A DNA stretch of 64,000 nucleotides from MFD09286-c1 sp963701015 (GTDB lineage Bacteria; Bacteroidota; Bacteroidia; Bacteroidales; DTGW01). The stretch is from NCBI GenBank assembly GCA_963701015.1, contig OY969556.1, forward strand, positions 4,216,001 through 4,280,000, read 5' to 3'. Every line of letters begins with the position of its first letter. Positions within the stretch are counted from its first letter, which is position 1. The translations under genes were made by a program, and so were the position numbers. Shown in pieces: positions 63,157-64,000 of the stretch. The notes under the pieces are model-generated. The model saw only the letters and a list, made by a program, of their open reading frames with translations, did not search any database and had not been told where the DNA came from.

Positions 63157-64000
63157 ATGAATAAAAAGATTGTGACTTTTGGAGAAATAATGTTAAGACT
63201 TGCAACTCCCGGACATCAGCGATTTTCACAAGTTTCATCTTTAAATGTTTCGTTTGGAGGTGGTGAAGCTAATGTTGCTGTTTCACTTGCAAATTTTGGA
63301 TTGAATGCCGAATTTATTACTCGTTTGCCGGATAACGATTTAGGTGAAAGTGTAATTATGGATTTGAAAAAACATAGTGTAAGTACTGATAATATTATCA
63401 AAGGCGGTGAAAGATTAGGCATATATTTTCTCGAAACCGGTGCCGTAGCTCGTCCAAGCAAAGTAATTTACGATCGTGCACATTCTTCAATTGCTGATAT
63501 TCAGACAGGAATGATTAATTGGGAAAATATTTTCGAAAATGTAGAATGGTTTCATTGGACAGGCATAACTCCAGCAATTTCTGAAGGAGCTGCCCTTGTT
63601 TGTAGAGAAGCAATTGAAATAGCCAACAAAAAAGGTATTACAGTTTCGTGTGATTTAAACTATCGAAAAAATCTTTGGAAATACGGGAAAAAGGCAAATG
63701 AAGTTATGCCCGAACTTGTAAATGGTTGCGATATTATTTTAGGAAACGAAGAAGATGCCGAAAAGGTATTTGGTATTAAGCCTGAAGGTATTGATGTTTC
63801 AAAAGGTCATGTAGAAGGTTCGGCTTATGAATCGGTAGGGAAACAATTAATGCAGAAATTTCCTAAATCAAAAAAAATTATTATAACCTTACGCGGCTCA
63901 GTAAGCGCTGACCATAATAGTTGGTCCGGCGTGCTTTGGGATGGTAAACAATTATTCCAGGCTCAGACCTATCAAATTACCCATATTGTAGACCGTGTTG
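63157..64000 (+). CDS. kdgK: PfkB-family sugar kinase, probably 2-keto-3-deoxygluconate kinase (cut by window end)
   Basis: The first 281 codons are present and the gene runs off the window. The protein begins MNKKIVTFGEIMLRLATPGH, the usual KDG kinase start. The substrate glycines FGGGEANVAVSLA, the TRLPDNDLGE block, FHWTGITPA and the mid-domain CDLNYRKNLW fit KdgK-type PfkB kinases. The C-terminal anion-hole motif is outside the window. KdgK phosphorylates KDG from galacturonate or glucuronate breakdown, which fits the GH28 pectinase encoded 9 kb away; that link is inference. A -7 box lies at 63078-63085. Confidence 0.85.
   Translation, partial: MNKKIVTFGEIMLRLATPGHQRFSQVSSLNVSFGGGEANVAVSLANFGLNAEFITRLPDNDLGESVIMDLKKHSVSTDNIIKGGERLGIYFLETGAVARPSKVIYDRAHSSIADIQTGMINWENIFENVEWFHWTGITPAISEGAALVCREAIEIANKKGITVSCDLNYRKNLWKYGKKANEVMPELVNGCDIILGNEEDAEKVFGIKPEGIDVSKGHVEGSAYESVGKQLMQKFPKSKKIIITLRGSVSADHNSWSGVLWDGKQLFQAQTYQITHIVDRV

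Noticed and set aside
63216..63461. 81-codon minus-strand ORF at the window end
   Set aside because: It lies antisense to the sugar kinase gene, whose plus frame shows clear KdgK motifs.

Overview
The window reads as a chromosomal stretch of a low-GC Bacteroidota bacterium. The evidence is direct: TAnnTTTG -7 boxes before many genes, almost no Shine-Dalgarno sequences, TonB-dependent receptors with DUF4249 and MG2-type partners, an ECF sigma/FecR pair, a polygalacturonase with a type IX secretion C-terminal domain, an LL-diaminopimelate aminotransferase, and many lipoproteins. The species cannot be named from this sequence. No rRNA, tRNA, CRISPR array, insertion sequence or prophage was seen, so most of the window is ordinary housekeeping chromosome with a few accessory loci.

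Layout. 0.2-4.5 kb: an HU/SPOR membrane protein, aspS, and an S41 protease-like lipoprotein that has lost its catalytic Ser and Lys. 4.5-8.4 kb (minus strand): lgt, dapL, a glycosyltransferase and a TsaC-type gene, with a heptamer tandem repeat between the last two. 8.9-15.8 kb: a TonB receptor operon. 15.85-16.0 kb: a 24-residue Cys/Gly peptide gene with its own -7 box, a nine-base Shine-Dalgarno and an intrinsic terminator. 16.2-18.4 kb (minus): zinc-ribbon protein, Nif3-like protein, MerR regulator. 18.7-21.2 kb: MFS transporter, MBL hydrolase, ndk. 21.3-26.0 kb: nrnA followed by four FKBP-like lipoprotein genes. 26.0-33.3 kb: lipB, a pyrophosphate-type phosphofructokinase, a PhzF protein, a YifB/ComM ATPase and a membrane pyrophosphatase.

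33.5-43.1 kb is a signalling block: an orphan CheW-like protein, then three large soluble multi-PAS sensor kinases in tandem, two of them starting with a receiver domain. lysS follows. 46.0-51.4 kb is a second signalling block: LytS-type kinase, LytTR regulator, ECF sigma factor, FecR anti-sigma factor, an STN-domain protein fused to a small beta-barrel rather than to a TonB receptor, and another outer membrane protein. 51.7-54.2 kb carries a secreted GH28 pectinase. The end holds gpsA, pgi, smpB, a Yip1-like protein, miaA, a small membrane protein, an S9 peptidase, a SpoIIE-type phosphatase, and the start of a 2-keto-3-deoxygluconate kinase gene.

How the genes fit together. Pyrophosphate use links the PPi-type phosphofructokinase with the membrane pyrophosphatase, and pgi and gpsA sit in the same central metabolism. 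GH28 and the KDG kinase could serve pectin or galacturonate breakdown. The two signalling blocks have strong sensory capacity, but only the LytTR regulator and the sigma factor have a DNA-binding output.

Three genes (an FKBP lipoprotein, lysS and miaA) are each broken by a shift that removing one base, most simply an A, would repair. Because one break lies in the miaA P-loop, sequencing or assembly error is the simplest explanation. The most interesting items are the Cys/Gly peptide unit, the S41 pseudoprotease and the STN-barrel surface-signalling locus.
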